A stretch of DNA of 26,945 nt from an uncultured Oscillospiraceae bacterium (GTDB lineage Bacteria > Bacillota > Clostridia > Oscillospirales > Acutalibacteraceae), in the NCBI GenBank assembly GCA_902492455.1, contig CABULH010000033.1, positions 1 to 26,945 of the forward strand. Direction: 5' to 3'. Below, one piece after another: positions 8,454 through 14,031 of this stretch (the stretch's first letter is position 1; the number at the start of each line of letters is the position of its first letter). The position numbers and the translations under genes were made by a program. The notes beneath the pieces were generated by a model. The model searched no databases, was not told the origin of the DNA, and saw nothing but the letters and a program-made list of their open reading frames with translations.

Positions 8454-9377
8454 ATGAAAATCAAAGAGAAAAAGACCATGAACGCGCCGAAAACCCGCCA
8501 TGCGGTTTCTTATCATCTCCCAAAACCTATGATGAACCAGAACTACGTTTGCCAGGATAATCTGACGGATGAAGCCGAATCACAATCGGATATTGCACAA
8601 TACGGACGGCAGCAAATAACACAGACGGGCCGGAGAGCAACACAAATCACTTATAATGCTGCTCGACGTGGAAACACCTTTCGCCAAAATGTCGGGAAGT
8701 CCTTCAAACGACAACTGCAAAAACAGGCGGCAAAGGCGGCAACCATAAGAACTAACACTGTCAAAAAAACTACTAAAAAAAAGGCGGTTCGGGCCGCAAA
8801 GGCGATTGGGCGGGCCGCAATCAGCCTCACCAAAGGCTTGATTGCTCTGTTGTCTGCTTTACCGGTGACAGCGGCAATCCTTCTGGCTATCGTTCTGGCC
8901 GCCTTAGCAGTCTGCCTGTTCTCTTTTGATACCGGCCAGAAAGAAACCCCTGTTGCGTCAGTGGTGGAACAGGCGAATACCGTATTGTCGGCACAGATAG
9001 ACGCTATTAAGGATACGCTGGAACCCGGTACAGCCGTGCGTGTCGAGCATACCGGCCCGGAGGATTACTGGACGGATGTGCTTGCTGTGTATGCCACTGA
9101 ACACATGGACGATTATGACCGTTTCGTTCTGACCCCGGAACGCACAGACGAATTAACGGGAATATTTGAGGAAATGACACAACTGAAAAGTTCCACCATC
9201 CTTGAGGAACATGGTCCAGTTTGTATCATTACTGTCCATCATTTGACCGCTAGTGATCTGGCCGTCAATCGCAACTGGACAACAAATCAACGGCAATATC
9301 TCTCCGTTTTGTTGTCAGATCATCGGGATGAACTACGGGGGCTTTTGCCTGCTCCTTCAGCTCTTGTATACATTTAG
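8454..9377 (+). pseudogene. CD1108-type mobile-element protein, truncated before its hydrolase domain
   Basis: The 307-residue reading starts with GAGAGGAAAG upstream of the ATG at 8454. It has a basic N-terminus (ARRGNTFRQNVGKSFKRQLQKQ, split by helices), one membrane segment at about residues 135-160, and an extracytoplasmic region. This is how CD1108-type conjugation proteins begin; they normally go on to a CHAP, NlpC/P60 or lysozyme-like domain that opens the peptidoglycan. Here the frame ends soon after QRQYLSVLLSDHRDELRGLL, and no catalytic Cys-His domain follows. The last 113 bases overlap a reverse-strand regulator gene, marking a rearrangement joint near 9340-9350. The product may still be made but should lack cell-wall activity. 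Confidence 0.72.
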
Positions 9378-9591
9378 AACATAAAAGTTCGCCGTGATAG
9401 GTTATGGTTTTTCGTGCCTCTCCGCATATAACGCAATGGGGAGTATGTTTTTTTAAAATAAGAGTCGCTTCCTCTGTAAAAAACTCAACGGAGTCCCCGC
9501 AATCCAATTTCAGCACATGGCGATATTCAACCGGTATAACGATACGTCCGACAAAATCACACTTTCGGACAATTCCAACAGACGTTTTCAT
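9265..9591 (-). CDS. AbrB/SpoVT-type transcription regulator with zinc-binding tail
   Basis: The ATG at 9591 has AAAGGAG upstream. Residues 1-50 are a swapped-hairpin AbrB domain: VGIVRKCDFVGRIVIPVEYR, then LDCGDSVEFF and a LILKK strand. A likely zinc ribbon follows (CVICG and CSKC, four cysteines in two CxxC pairs). Such proteins are small dimeric DNA-binding regulators of transition-state genes. After ELKEQA the last 25 or so residues (APVVHPDDLTTKRRD onward) are the antisense of the truncated CD1108 gene. They therefore look like an accidental extension created by the rearrangement rather than native sequence. Confidence 0.82.
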   Translation of the reverse strand: MKTSVGIVRKCDFVGRIVIPVEYRHVLKLDCGDSVEFFTEEATLILKKHTPHCVICGEARKTITYHGELLCSKCIQELKEQAKAPVVHPDDLTTKRRDIAVDLLSSCD

Positions 9592-9663
9592 CCGTATCAC
9601 TCCTTTCAAAAATTTTTATTTATATCCGCCTTTCCGATCACGTTTTACGCCGAATATTTCGTA

Positions 9664-9698
9664 TAACGACTTCCCACCAAATTGGCGGGAAGTCGTTA
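9664..9698. repeat. Palindrome family, copy 5
   Basis: A 35-bp palindrome centred on 9681 with 17-bp arms and one imperfect pair (A at 9676 against C at 9686). In RNA from the reverse strand that pair would be a U-G wobble. The outer arms are TAACGACTT and AAGTCGTTA. It lies six bases after the stop of the small reverse-strand reading frame that ends at 9705. Confidence 0.86.
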
Positions 9699-9704
9699 CT
9701 TCTC

Positions 9705-9890
9705 TTACCCTACGCTCGTCCATCCAACGCCTGACCGGATTTCTTTTATATCTGCTGTCAGATCAAGGTGCTGCTGAATCAATTCATCCAAGGCCGCGCC
9801 ATAGGATGGATTGATTGTAACTGTATCGTCGATCACAGATAAATCCACCCAGCTTCTAAAGGCAATATCCAACATCATCTTCCGCAACAC
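9705..9890 (-). CDS. Small hypothetical protein (up to 61 aa), doubtful
   Basis: A short acidic reading with SWVDLSVIDDTVTINPSYG followed by an amphipathic helix ALDELIQQHLDLTADIKEI. The furthest start is GTG at 9890 and an ATG follows at 9878; neither has a clear Shine-Dalgarno. Support comes from a protein-like composition and from palindrome copy 5, placed just after its stop as with the other family members. It may be the end of a decayed larger gene. I do not recognise a family. Confidence 0.35.
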   Translation of the reverse strand: MLRKMMLDIAFRSWVDLSVIDDTVTINPSYGAALDELIQQHLDLTADIKEIRSGVGWTSVG

Positions 9891-9938
9891 AGATTTCTGT
9901 TAATTTTCTATGATCGTTCTTCCTCCCACATCCATTCG

Positions 9939-10047
9939 TTACAAACTACATTTTTTCTGAAAAAGTAGGTATAAACTCATTATACATATTATAAACTACA
10001 ATATCAATACATAATCAAATTATAAACTAATTAATCAGATCAAAACT
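9939..10047. promoter_or_regulatory. AT-rich control region with phased TATAAACT repeats
   Basis: The 187-base gap before the XRE gene is very AT-rich. It contains TTACAAACT (9939), TATAAACT at 9971, 9991 and 10021, and a weaker CAAAACTTG at 10041. Counting from the AAACT parts, the spacings are 31, 20, 30 and 19 bases, close to whole helix turns, so a regulator could bind all sites on one face. The XRE protein just downstream is the natural candidate. A convincing -35/-10 pair is not clear. Confidence 0.5.
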
Positions 10048-10078
10048 TGTACTATCCTAATAGAGGAGGTGGGAATCA

Positions 10079-10474
10079 TTGAAGGAGATAGAGGATAAGT
10101 TGGCAAAAAAGGACACAATGACCGATGAAGAAAGTCCATTTGTTCTCAGTTATAAACGATTTATCCGAGACCGCGTTACAGAGTTGCGTCTCGCTTTACC
10201 TGGAAAAGTATCAGAATATCAGATGAGTTACGATTTGGGTAAAAGTAGCAATTACATTCAATCCATATCAAAAGGCGCTGTCTTGCCCCAAATGACGATG
10301 TTTTTTCGCATTTGTGAGTATTGCAAGGTAACACCCGCTGAATTCTTTGACAAGGATTTCCACGCTCCCAATACCACACGAGAGATCATGCACTATTTTG
10401 GCCGTCTATCAAACGAGCAGGCTAAAAACATATTGGAATTAGTGAAAGGTTTAGTGGATAAAGAGGATAGATAG
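10079..10474 (+). CDS. XRE-type helix-turn-helix regulator
   Basis: A TTG start at 10079 is chosen because GAGGAGGTG lies eight bases upstream; the first internal ATG (10118) has no ribosome site. The 131-residue protein has a Cro/C1-like five-helix domain at about residues 28-92: FIRDRVTELRLAL, a divergent turn KVSEYQMSYDLGKSSNYIQ, then FFRICEYCKVTPAEFF. It ends in a helical tail (LSNEQAKNILELVKGLVD). It probably acts as the element's repressor, binding the phased repeats upstream; that link is inferred. The next gene starts 13 bases later with the same orientation. Confidence 0.8.
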   Translation: MKEIEDKLAKKDTMTDEESPFVLSYKRFIRDRVTELRLALPGKVSEYQMSYDLGKSSNYIQSISKGAVLPQMTMFFRICEYCKVTPAEFFDKDFHAPNTTREIMHYFGRLSNEQAKNILELVKGLVDKEDR

Positions 10475-10487
10475 GAGAGAGAAATTT

Positions 10488-10817
10488 ATGGATAAGATCG
10501 AAGAGCTTTTAGGAACACTTCTCACGAGAATGGATTCTATGGAAACACAATTAAAGAAAATAGATACAATGGCTGAACAGCTAGCCTCTTTAGACGAAAG
10601 AGTTGCCTCTGTAGATGAGAAAATCGTTTCCGTTGATGGGGAATTGACGAAAGTAAGAATTGGCTTGGAAAATGTGACAAATAAAAATATCCAATTACTT
10701 ATTGAGGGTCAAACGGGTATGAACGACAAATTCCGGCGGCTGGACGAGTTGGAAGAGAAGGTCGAGGATATCCAAGGGACGGTCAGCGTCCTTAAGGCGT
10801 TGACCGTAAAAAAATAA
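10488..10817 (+). CDS. Small coiled-coil protein
   Basis: A 109-residue protein with GGAGAGAG upstream of its ATG. Nearly the whole chain shows heptad-like spacing of Leu, Ile, Val and Met (LLGTLLTRMDSMETQLKKI; LDERVASVDEKIVSVDGEL), so it should form a parallel coiled-coil oligomer. There is no signal peptide or membrane segment. It forms a two-gene unit with the XRE regulator, and a strong hairpin follows. Similar small coiled-coil proteins sit beside XRE regulators in clostridial elements; their job is not known, and acting as a partner of the regulator is only a guess. Confidence 0.75.
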   Translation: MDKIEELLGTLLTRMDSMETQLKKIDTMAEQLASLDERVASVDEKIVSVDGELTKVRIGLENVTNKNIQLLIEGQTGMNDKFRRLDELEEKVEDIQGTVSVLKALTVKK

Positions 10818-10873
10818 TAAAAAATCCTTAACTGGAAACATTCTATGACATAATGATATAATTATTTTGACCG

Positions 10874-10912
10874 ATGAAACAAGGGCCCCCGGCAACGGGG
10901 CCCTTGTTTCAT
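10874..10912 (+). terminator. Strong hairpin after the coiled-coil gene
   Basis: A perfect 16-bp stem (ATGAAACAAGGGCCCC with its complement) around a 7-base loop. It closes the XRE/coiled-coil unit. The 3' flank is ATATGCCC rather than a T-run, so it may be an RNA-stabilising end or a two-way barrier rather than a classic terminator. Confidence 0.6.
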
Positions 10913-10938
10913 ATGCCCAAATTATGAAAACTAAAATG

Positions 10939-10964
10939 ACCTCCCGATAATTTTTCGGAAAGTT
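10939..10964. repeat. Probable degenerate copy of the palindrome family
   Basis: Aligned without gaps to copy 1, 19 of 26 bases agree, including the left arm ACCTCCCG and the right end TCGG..AGTT, but the stem is largely destroyed (only CCGA with TCGG remains). It fits a decayed sixth member, though chance similarity is possible. Confidence 0.4.
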
Positions 10965-11014
10965 AAGAAGGAACGGACAGGAGGCCAAAACGCCTTCTGT
11001 CCGTTCCTTCTTAA
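10963..11014. terminator. Very long hairpin in the sigma-factor leader region
   Basis: Two 23-base arms (beginning TTAAGAAGGAACGGACAG) pair fully apart from one G-T pair, with a six-base loop CAAAAC. The 3' side is followed by ATGTGAATTTTTTTCAC, so an RNA-end or termination role on the forward strand is possible. The gap from 10818 to 11296 holds no gene, only this and neighbouring hairpins. Confidence 0.65.
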
Positions 11015-11075
11015 ATGTGAATTTTTTTCACAGACTCAGAACTCTATTTCCCATACGAAAGTTGAGAAATTTATT

Positions 11076-11097
11076 CCGGCACAGCAATGCCGGTTTT
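11076..11097 (+). terminator. Leader terminator 1 (possible attenuator)
   Basis: CCGGCA and TGCCGG form a stem with loop CAGCAA, followed by TTTT. Its left arm can pair instead with GCTGTGC at 11111-11117 (seven bases, plus three more outside a bulge), giving a mutually exclusive fold as in attenuators. It lies 200 bases before the sigma-factor start. Confidence 0.5.
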
Positions 11098-11175
11098 CCT
11101 CCCTGGTTTCGCTGTGCGGGCCGGAGTTGGTAGTTTTGGGTTAGCTGTATCAACATTCGAAAACTTTCGCTTAAA

Positions 11176-11211
11176 AGCCAACCTTGCACGATTTAGGGTT
11201 GGCTGTTTTTA
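11176..11211 (+). terminator. Leader terminator 2 (possible attenuator)
   Basis: AGCCAACC (11176-11183) and GGTTGGCT (11197-11204) form an 8-bp stem followed by GTTTTTATT, a good intrinsic terminator on the forward strand. GGTTAGCT at 11139-11146 could pair with the same left arm at 7 of 8 positions, offering an alternative fold. It lies upstream of the sigma-factor start, so transcripts must read through it to reach that gene. Confidence 0.6.
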
Positions 11212-11241
11212 TTATCCGGCCTTTTTGCCTCGGTGCCGTTC

Positions 11242-11290
11242 TCCTCCCTCTGTTTTGGTTCGTATTCAAACTAAAACAGAGAATGGAGGA
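11242..11290 (+). promoter_or_regulatory. Hairpin covering the sigma-factor ribosome site
   Basis: TCCTCC at 11242-11247 pairs with the Shine-Dalgarno GGAGGA at 11285-11290. The helix continues inward with 13 more pairs (11248-11260 with 11269-11281, one G-U) around an 8-base loop, leaving three unpaired bases at 11282-11284. In this fold the ribosome site of the gene starting at 11297 would be hidden. Confidence 0.65.
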
Positions 11291-11296
11291 TTATCC

Positions 11297-11716
11297 TTGA
11301 AAACTGTCAATCTCAAAGACATATATCCCGCAATTTACACCACCGATTTTTTCTGCCAAGTGTCTGATTCCGTGGCCGAGTTTTTACAGCAAGATCGGCG
11401 TGATAATCACGCTTATAATGAGCGCCGTCGTGTACATAAAGCCTATTACTCTTTGTCCACGATTCCCGAATCGGAATTGATTCTTCTTGTCCCATCCCCG
11501 GAAACGCTTTATGAGCAACAAGCCATCAGGGAAGCCTTGTATACAGCCATCCGCCGACTTCCAGATAAACAAGCGGCCCGACTCTATGCCCGTTATGGTT
11601 TAGGAATCTCTATATCTGGTATTGCTCGGAGCGAAGGGGTCACGAGACAAACCGTAAAAGATTCTCTGGATACCGCTTTACGAAATATAAAAAAATCTTT
11701 TCAATCCGCTCCCTGA
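11297..11716 (+). CDS. Sigma-70 region 4-type sigma-like factor of the element
   Basis: The TTG start at 11297 follows GGAGGATTATCC; longer in-frame readings run back through two terminator-like hairpins and are unlikely. The 139-residue protein has a helical N-terminal half and a C-terminal sigma region 4 helix-turn-helix: LPDKQAARLYARYGLGIS, then GIARSEGVTRQTVKDSLDTA and LRNIKKSF. Region 2 is not evident, as in the small sigma-like proteins of Tn916-type and other Firmicute conjugative elements. It probably helps turn on element genes. A TTG start, a covered ribosome site and upstream terminators all point to tight control. Confidence 0.82.
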   Translation: MKTVNLKDIYPAIYTTDFFCQVSDSVAEFLQQDRRDNHAYNERRRVHKAYYSLSTIPESELILLVPSPETLYEQQAIREALYTAIRRLPDKQAARLYARYGLGISISGIARSEGVTRQTVKDSLDTALRNIKKSFQSAP

Positions 11717-11745
11717 CAAACGCCCCAAAAATCTGCTTATATATA

Positions 11746-11762
11746 GGAGCATGAAATGCTCC
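11746..11762. other. Small hairpin after the sigma gene
   Basis: GGAGCAT and ATGCTCC form a 7-bp stem with a 3-base loop, 30 bases after the sigma-factor stop. There is no T-run. It could be part of the structured region that follows. Confidence 0.45.
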
Positions 11763-11799
11763 GTACACTTCCCCTATGCACCTTGACAACTGTATATTG

Positions 11800-12035
11800 T
11801 AGGTTACAGGATACATCCCCTGTATATGGAGCCGTTCGCCAGTACGCCGGGACTGTTTTTACATAGCGAGCAATACCGGGCAATTAAAGATGTCGGCAGC
11901 GTCCAAGGCCAAGAGAGATACAGGGTTATAATGGTACTTGCGCATAGCCGAGGGGAGGCCCCAGGGTGCGCCCCGGCCGACGGCGGGGAGGTATAGCCTA
12001 TGGAGTCGGTTTGCCGCCGACCATCCTGTAACCTA
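11800..12035 (+). ncRNA. Candidate structured RNA (236 nt)
   Basis: The 379-base gap between the sigma gene and the next start has no convincing reading frame but is rich in pairing. The outer helix is a perfect 13 bp: TAGGTTACAGGAT (11800-11812) with its complement at 12023-12035. Inside are GCCG/CGGC (11831/11894), CATAG/CTATG (11943-11947/11998-12002), a GGG-TGCG-CCC hairpin (11964-11973) flanked by further pairs, GTCGG/CCGAC (12005-12009/12017-12021), and a possible TCCCCT/AGGGGA long-range pairing (11816-11821/11951-11956). The strand is assumed from neighbours. I do not recognise the class; a known clostridial RNA family or a transfer-origin structure are both possible. Confidence 0.5.
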
Positions 12036-12076
12036 ATCAAGTGCACCAAAACAGAGAGCAAATGAATAATTGAAAA

Positions 12077-12206
12077 GGACAGGTCAATACTTGCCATGAA
12101 AGGGTGTGACATATTGCAAACAGCCAGAACGCAAAATGAATTTCGGAAGGCAATGCTGATCGCGATGGTAAACATCTATTATAATGCTGGCAATATTGAC
12201 CTGTCC
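12077..12206. repeat. Long-spaced 18-bp inverted repeat around a gene start
   Basis: GGACAGGTCAATA (12077-12089) is the exact complement of TATTGACCTGTCC (12194-12206). TTGCC (12091-12095) pairs with GGCAA (12189-12193), leaving one bulged C. The helix would cover the GGACAG ribosome-site region and end directly before the ATG at 12096, with 93 bases of coding sequence looped out. Confidence 0.7.
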
Positions 12207-12344
12207 CGATACCACGCTATGTTGTGTGAGATAGATCGCCGATACAAGAAGGAGGCGGAAGATCATGTCATGCGGGGAACTGCAACGCCGGGAAATCGAA
12301 ACCATCAAAGAACGCACAATCATTCTGCGTCTTTCGAACGCTGA
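12096..12344 (+). CDS. Small element protein (82 aa), hypothetical
   Basis: The ATG at 12096 has AAAAGGACAG upstream at slightly long spacing. The N-terminal two thirds (TARTQNEFRKAMLIAMVNIYYNAG, split as two helices; LSRYHAMLCEIDRRYKKEAED) read as a compact helical protein. The last 26 residues share DNA with the next gene's start and look less conserved. The overlap of 80 bases with the gene starting at 12265 implies coupled expression. No family is recognised. The inverted repeat across its start region suggests control at the RNA level. Confidence 0.6.
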   Translation: MKGCDILQTARTQNEFRKAMLIAMVNIYYNAGNIDLSRYHAMLCEIDRRYKKEAEDHVMRGTATPGNRNHQRTHNHSASFER

Positions 12345-12801
12345 CGTTCATCGGATCAGTAAAAAAGCCGCAGTTGTAGGACTATCAGTATCCCAGCTTC
12401 TAGAAAATTTTATAGGCGATTTAGTTGACGGCACATACAGCAATGGTTCTGACGAACGCAATTTTGCTAATCAATGGCTGGAACGCTGCGGATTTGAGAT
12501 GCTTGCAGAAAAAAGTCTTTTGCGGTATGCAGTCATTTACGGATTACTTGACACTTTGCTGGAATCATGGAACGAGAGAGCAAATCTACTGGAAGAGCTT
12601 TCATCCTTGGGGGAACACTCGGAGGATACGCCACACGATGAAATGAACAGCTTAAAAGACGAGCTTGATTACTGCAATAAAAATATAGAGGAACTTTTCA
12701 CAGAGTACCGCCAATATAATCCACAGTGTACCAGCATAGAAGATGAGATGAAAGCCATTCTTCAATGGCAGGATGAATACAACAAGTTACTATATAACTG
12801 A
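12265..12801 (+). CDS. Ribbon-helix-helix-like element protein
   Basis: The ATG at 12265 follows GGAGGCGGAAGATC. Residues 15-55 (ERTIILRLSNADVHRISKKA, then GLSVSQLLENFIGDLVDG) have the strand-helix-helix pattern of ribbon-helix-helix DNA-binding proteins, like MobC-type relaxosome accessory factors. The rest (YSNGSDERNFANQWLERCGFEML and an acidic helical tail) is typical of a conserved clostridial element protein without a named function, as far as I recall. At 178 residues it is longer than plain MobC. A relaxase gene would be expected nearby but is absent; a terminator follows instead. Confidence 0.7.
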   Translation: MSCGELQRREIETIKERTIILRLSNADVHRISKKAAVVGLSVSQLLENFIGDLVDGTYSNGSDERNFANQWLERCGFEMLAEKSLLRYAVIYGLLDTLLESWNERANLLEELSSLGEHSEDTPHDEMNSLKDELDYCNKNIEELFTEYRQYNPQCTSIEDEMKAILQWQDEYNKLLYN

Positions 12802-12809
12802 TACTAGAT

Positions 12810-12839
12810 AAAACCGGCCCTCTTTAGAAGGCCGGTTTT
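12810..12839 (+). terminator. Intrinsic terminator at the element's right side
   Basis: AAAACCGGCC and GGCCGGTTTT form a perfect 10-bp stem with a 10-base loop, ending in TTTT. It lies eight bases after the stop of the ribbon-helix-helix gene. It is the last forward-strand feature before reverse-strand chromosomal genes, so the element boundary is probably close by. Confidence 0.85.
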
Positions 12840-12856
12840 GTGTTGTCTATATGTAT

Positions 12857-13111
12857 TTAGACAGCCATATCAACGGTATATGCAACCTGTGTTTGGTGGT
12901 CAACTACCCGGCGGTTTTTTCTGATAAAGCTCGTTGTGCGTTGTGGGAAAATCTTTTTGACCATCTGGCCGCCGATGGAACCAGCCTGCTTGGAGGTCAG
13001 GTCGCCGTTGTAACCCTGCTTCAGGTTCACGCCAACTTCGTTAGCAGCTTCCATCTTGAAACGGTTGAGGCCTTCGCGAGCTTCGGGAACCAGGTTTTTG
13101 TTGCTAGACAT
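12857..13111 (-). CDS. Alpha/beta-type small acid-soluble spore protein, altered C-terminus
   Basis: AAGGAG lies upstream of the ATG at 13111. Residues 5-53 carry the family signature: LVPEAREGLNRFKMEAANEVG with the Glu-Ala germination-protease cut region, then GYNGDLTSKQAGSIGGQMVKK. Such proteins coat and protect DNA in the dormant spore. The family normally ends within about 20 residues of that point, but here a 31-residue tail (IFPQRTTSFIRKNRRVV onward) follows. The next frame instead reads FSHNAQRALSEKTAG and stops at 12904-12906, giving a normal length. A one-base frameshift near 12949-12955 is the simple explanation. The gene directly abuts the mobile element. Confidence 0.88.
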   Translation of the reverse strand: MSSNKNLVPEAREGLNRFKMEAANEVGVNLKQGYNGDLTSKQAGSIGGQMVKKIFPQRTTSFIRKNRRVVDHQTQVAYTVDMAV

Positions 13112-13135
13112 AATTCTTTACACTCCTTGAATTTT

Positions 13136-13182
13136 GCGGCGCTTGCGCCGCTGTAATGTGTTTGCGTTTGCATTCATTATTC
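13136..13182 (-). promoter_or_regulatory. Possible forespore promoter and leader hairpin of the spore protein gene
   Basis: Reading the reverse strand, GAATA (13182-13178) and CATTACA (13158-13152), 19 bases apart, resemble the sigma-G -35 (GMATR) and -10 (CATnnTA) pattern, though one base is off and the spacing is slightly long. A perfect palindrome GCGGCGCTTGCGCCGC (13136-13151) lies between it and the ribosome site. Between 13183 and 13361 I see nothing else. Confidence 0.4.
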
Positions 13183-13361
13183 TGGTTTTCCGCATCGTGT
13201 TTATTACTGTTAATTTGTGTAAAAAACACGACCTTTTTCCAGACGGTTAACCGCCGGATATCGCGGGAACCGTTATCATTGTTGCCAAACAAAAAAGCAA
13301 TATTCCAAAAGCGATCCGTCTTTCAACGGTATCTTCTGGTAAAACGAAAAAAGATCAAAAA

Positions 13362-13394
13362 AAGAAAAAACGGCTACGTCTGCCGCTTTTTCTT
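13362..13394 (-). terminator. Terminator of the GNAT-ended operon
   Basis: A 13-pair stem with one mismatch around loop TACGTCT. Read on the reverse strand it is a GCGGC/GCCG hairpin followed by TTTTTTCTTTTTTTG, placed eight bases beyond the GNAT gene's stop. Confidence 0.8.
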
Positions 13395-13401
13395 ATGATT
13401 T

Positions 13402-14031
13402 CTATTTGGCATGCAAAACGTGCCATATATCCCGGCCTGTAAAATGGCAAGCACGATAAAACGCCTCCGGATTGGCGGGCGTATCCATCTTACCTGACAC
13501 AGTAGCAAAATTCGCAGTTTCTCTCATCCTATGAAGCAATTCGCTGACTATCGTCCAGCCAATTTTTTGCCGCCGGTATTCCGGAAGTACCTGGATCCAC
13601 TCTAAACTTAATTCCTTGGCCTCATTATCAAAATCTGCAATACCGCATCCCGCGAAGCGCATGCTTGTCGTATCCAAAAGAAGTATCCATAAGCCTGGAT
13701 GATACGCAGGCATCTGTGTATATCTTATCAACTGCTCACGACTCACAGTCAAATCCAAATACGAACGGTTAATAATAGAAACCATATCCTCGATAGTATC
13801 CGGCGATGTCGTAATTATTTTAAAGCCGTGCGGGACGGAATATTCTGTCTTTTCCATAGAGTGATACAGACGAAAAAATTTTTGGTCGGTGTAATTATCC
13901 ATATTTATATGTGACAAATCTCTGGTATGAACCACCATCATGTCCTTCGGCATGGGATAAATTTTCGCCTTCCAGAAAGGTATAGACAACTTCCCGCATG
14001 GATCCTGCAAATATTCTTCTAAAGACAACAT
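13402..14031 (-). CDS. GNAT family N-acetyltransferase
   Basis: A 209-residue protein. A GNAT core is visible in the C-terminal half: CGIADFDNEAKELSLEWIQV, the acetyl-CoA site PEYRRQKIGWTIVSELL (R-R-x-x-G-x form), and the closing strand NPEAFYRACHFTGRDIW. The N-terminal 80 residues are a separate, unrecognised region. The substrate is not predictable. The ATG follows the TAA of the DUF1893 gene directly (ATGTAAATG), so translation is coupled and this is the last gene of the operon. Confidence 0.82.
   Translation of the reverse strand: MLSLEEYLQDPCGKLSIPFWKAKIYPMPKDMMVVHTRDLSHINMDNYTDQKFFRLYHSMEKTEYSVPHGFKIITTSPDTIEDMVSIINRSYLDLTVSREQLIRYTQMPAYHPGLWILLLDTTSMRFAGCGIADFDNEAKELSLEWIQVLPEYRRQKIGWTIVSELLHRMRETANFATVSGKMDTPANPEAFYRACHFTGRDIWHVLHAK

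Noticed and set aside
2589..9698. A CRISPR array made from the repeated palindrome.
   Set aside because: Copies are hundreds to thousands of bases apart, with genes between them, uneven spacing and no cas genes.
9404..9814. A 136-codon forward frame across the AbrB gene and palindrome copy 5.
   Set aside because: It is antisense to a recognisable AbrB domain and crosses the palindrome; no ribosome site.
11783..11813. A TTGACA box just before the candidate structured RNA.
   Set aside because: No good -10 lies 16-18 bases downstream, and the start would fall inside the outer helix; kept only as a possible chance match.
13156..13398. An 80-codon forward frame between the spore-protein and GNAT genes.
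   Set aside because: It runs through the promoter side of the spore gene and into a terminator, with low-complexity Lys-rich sequence and no ribosome site.
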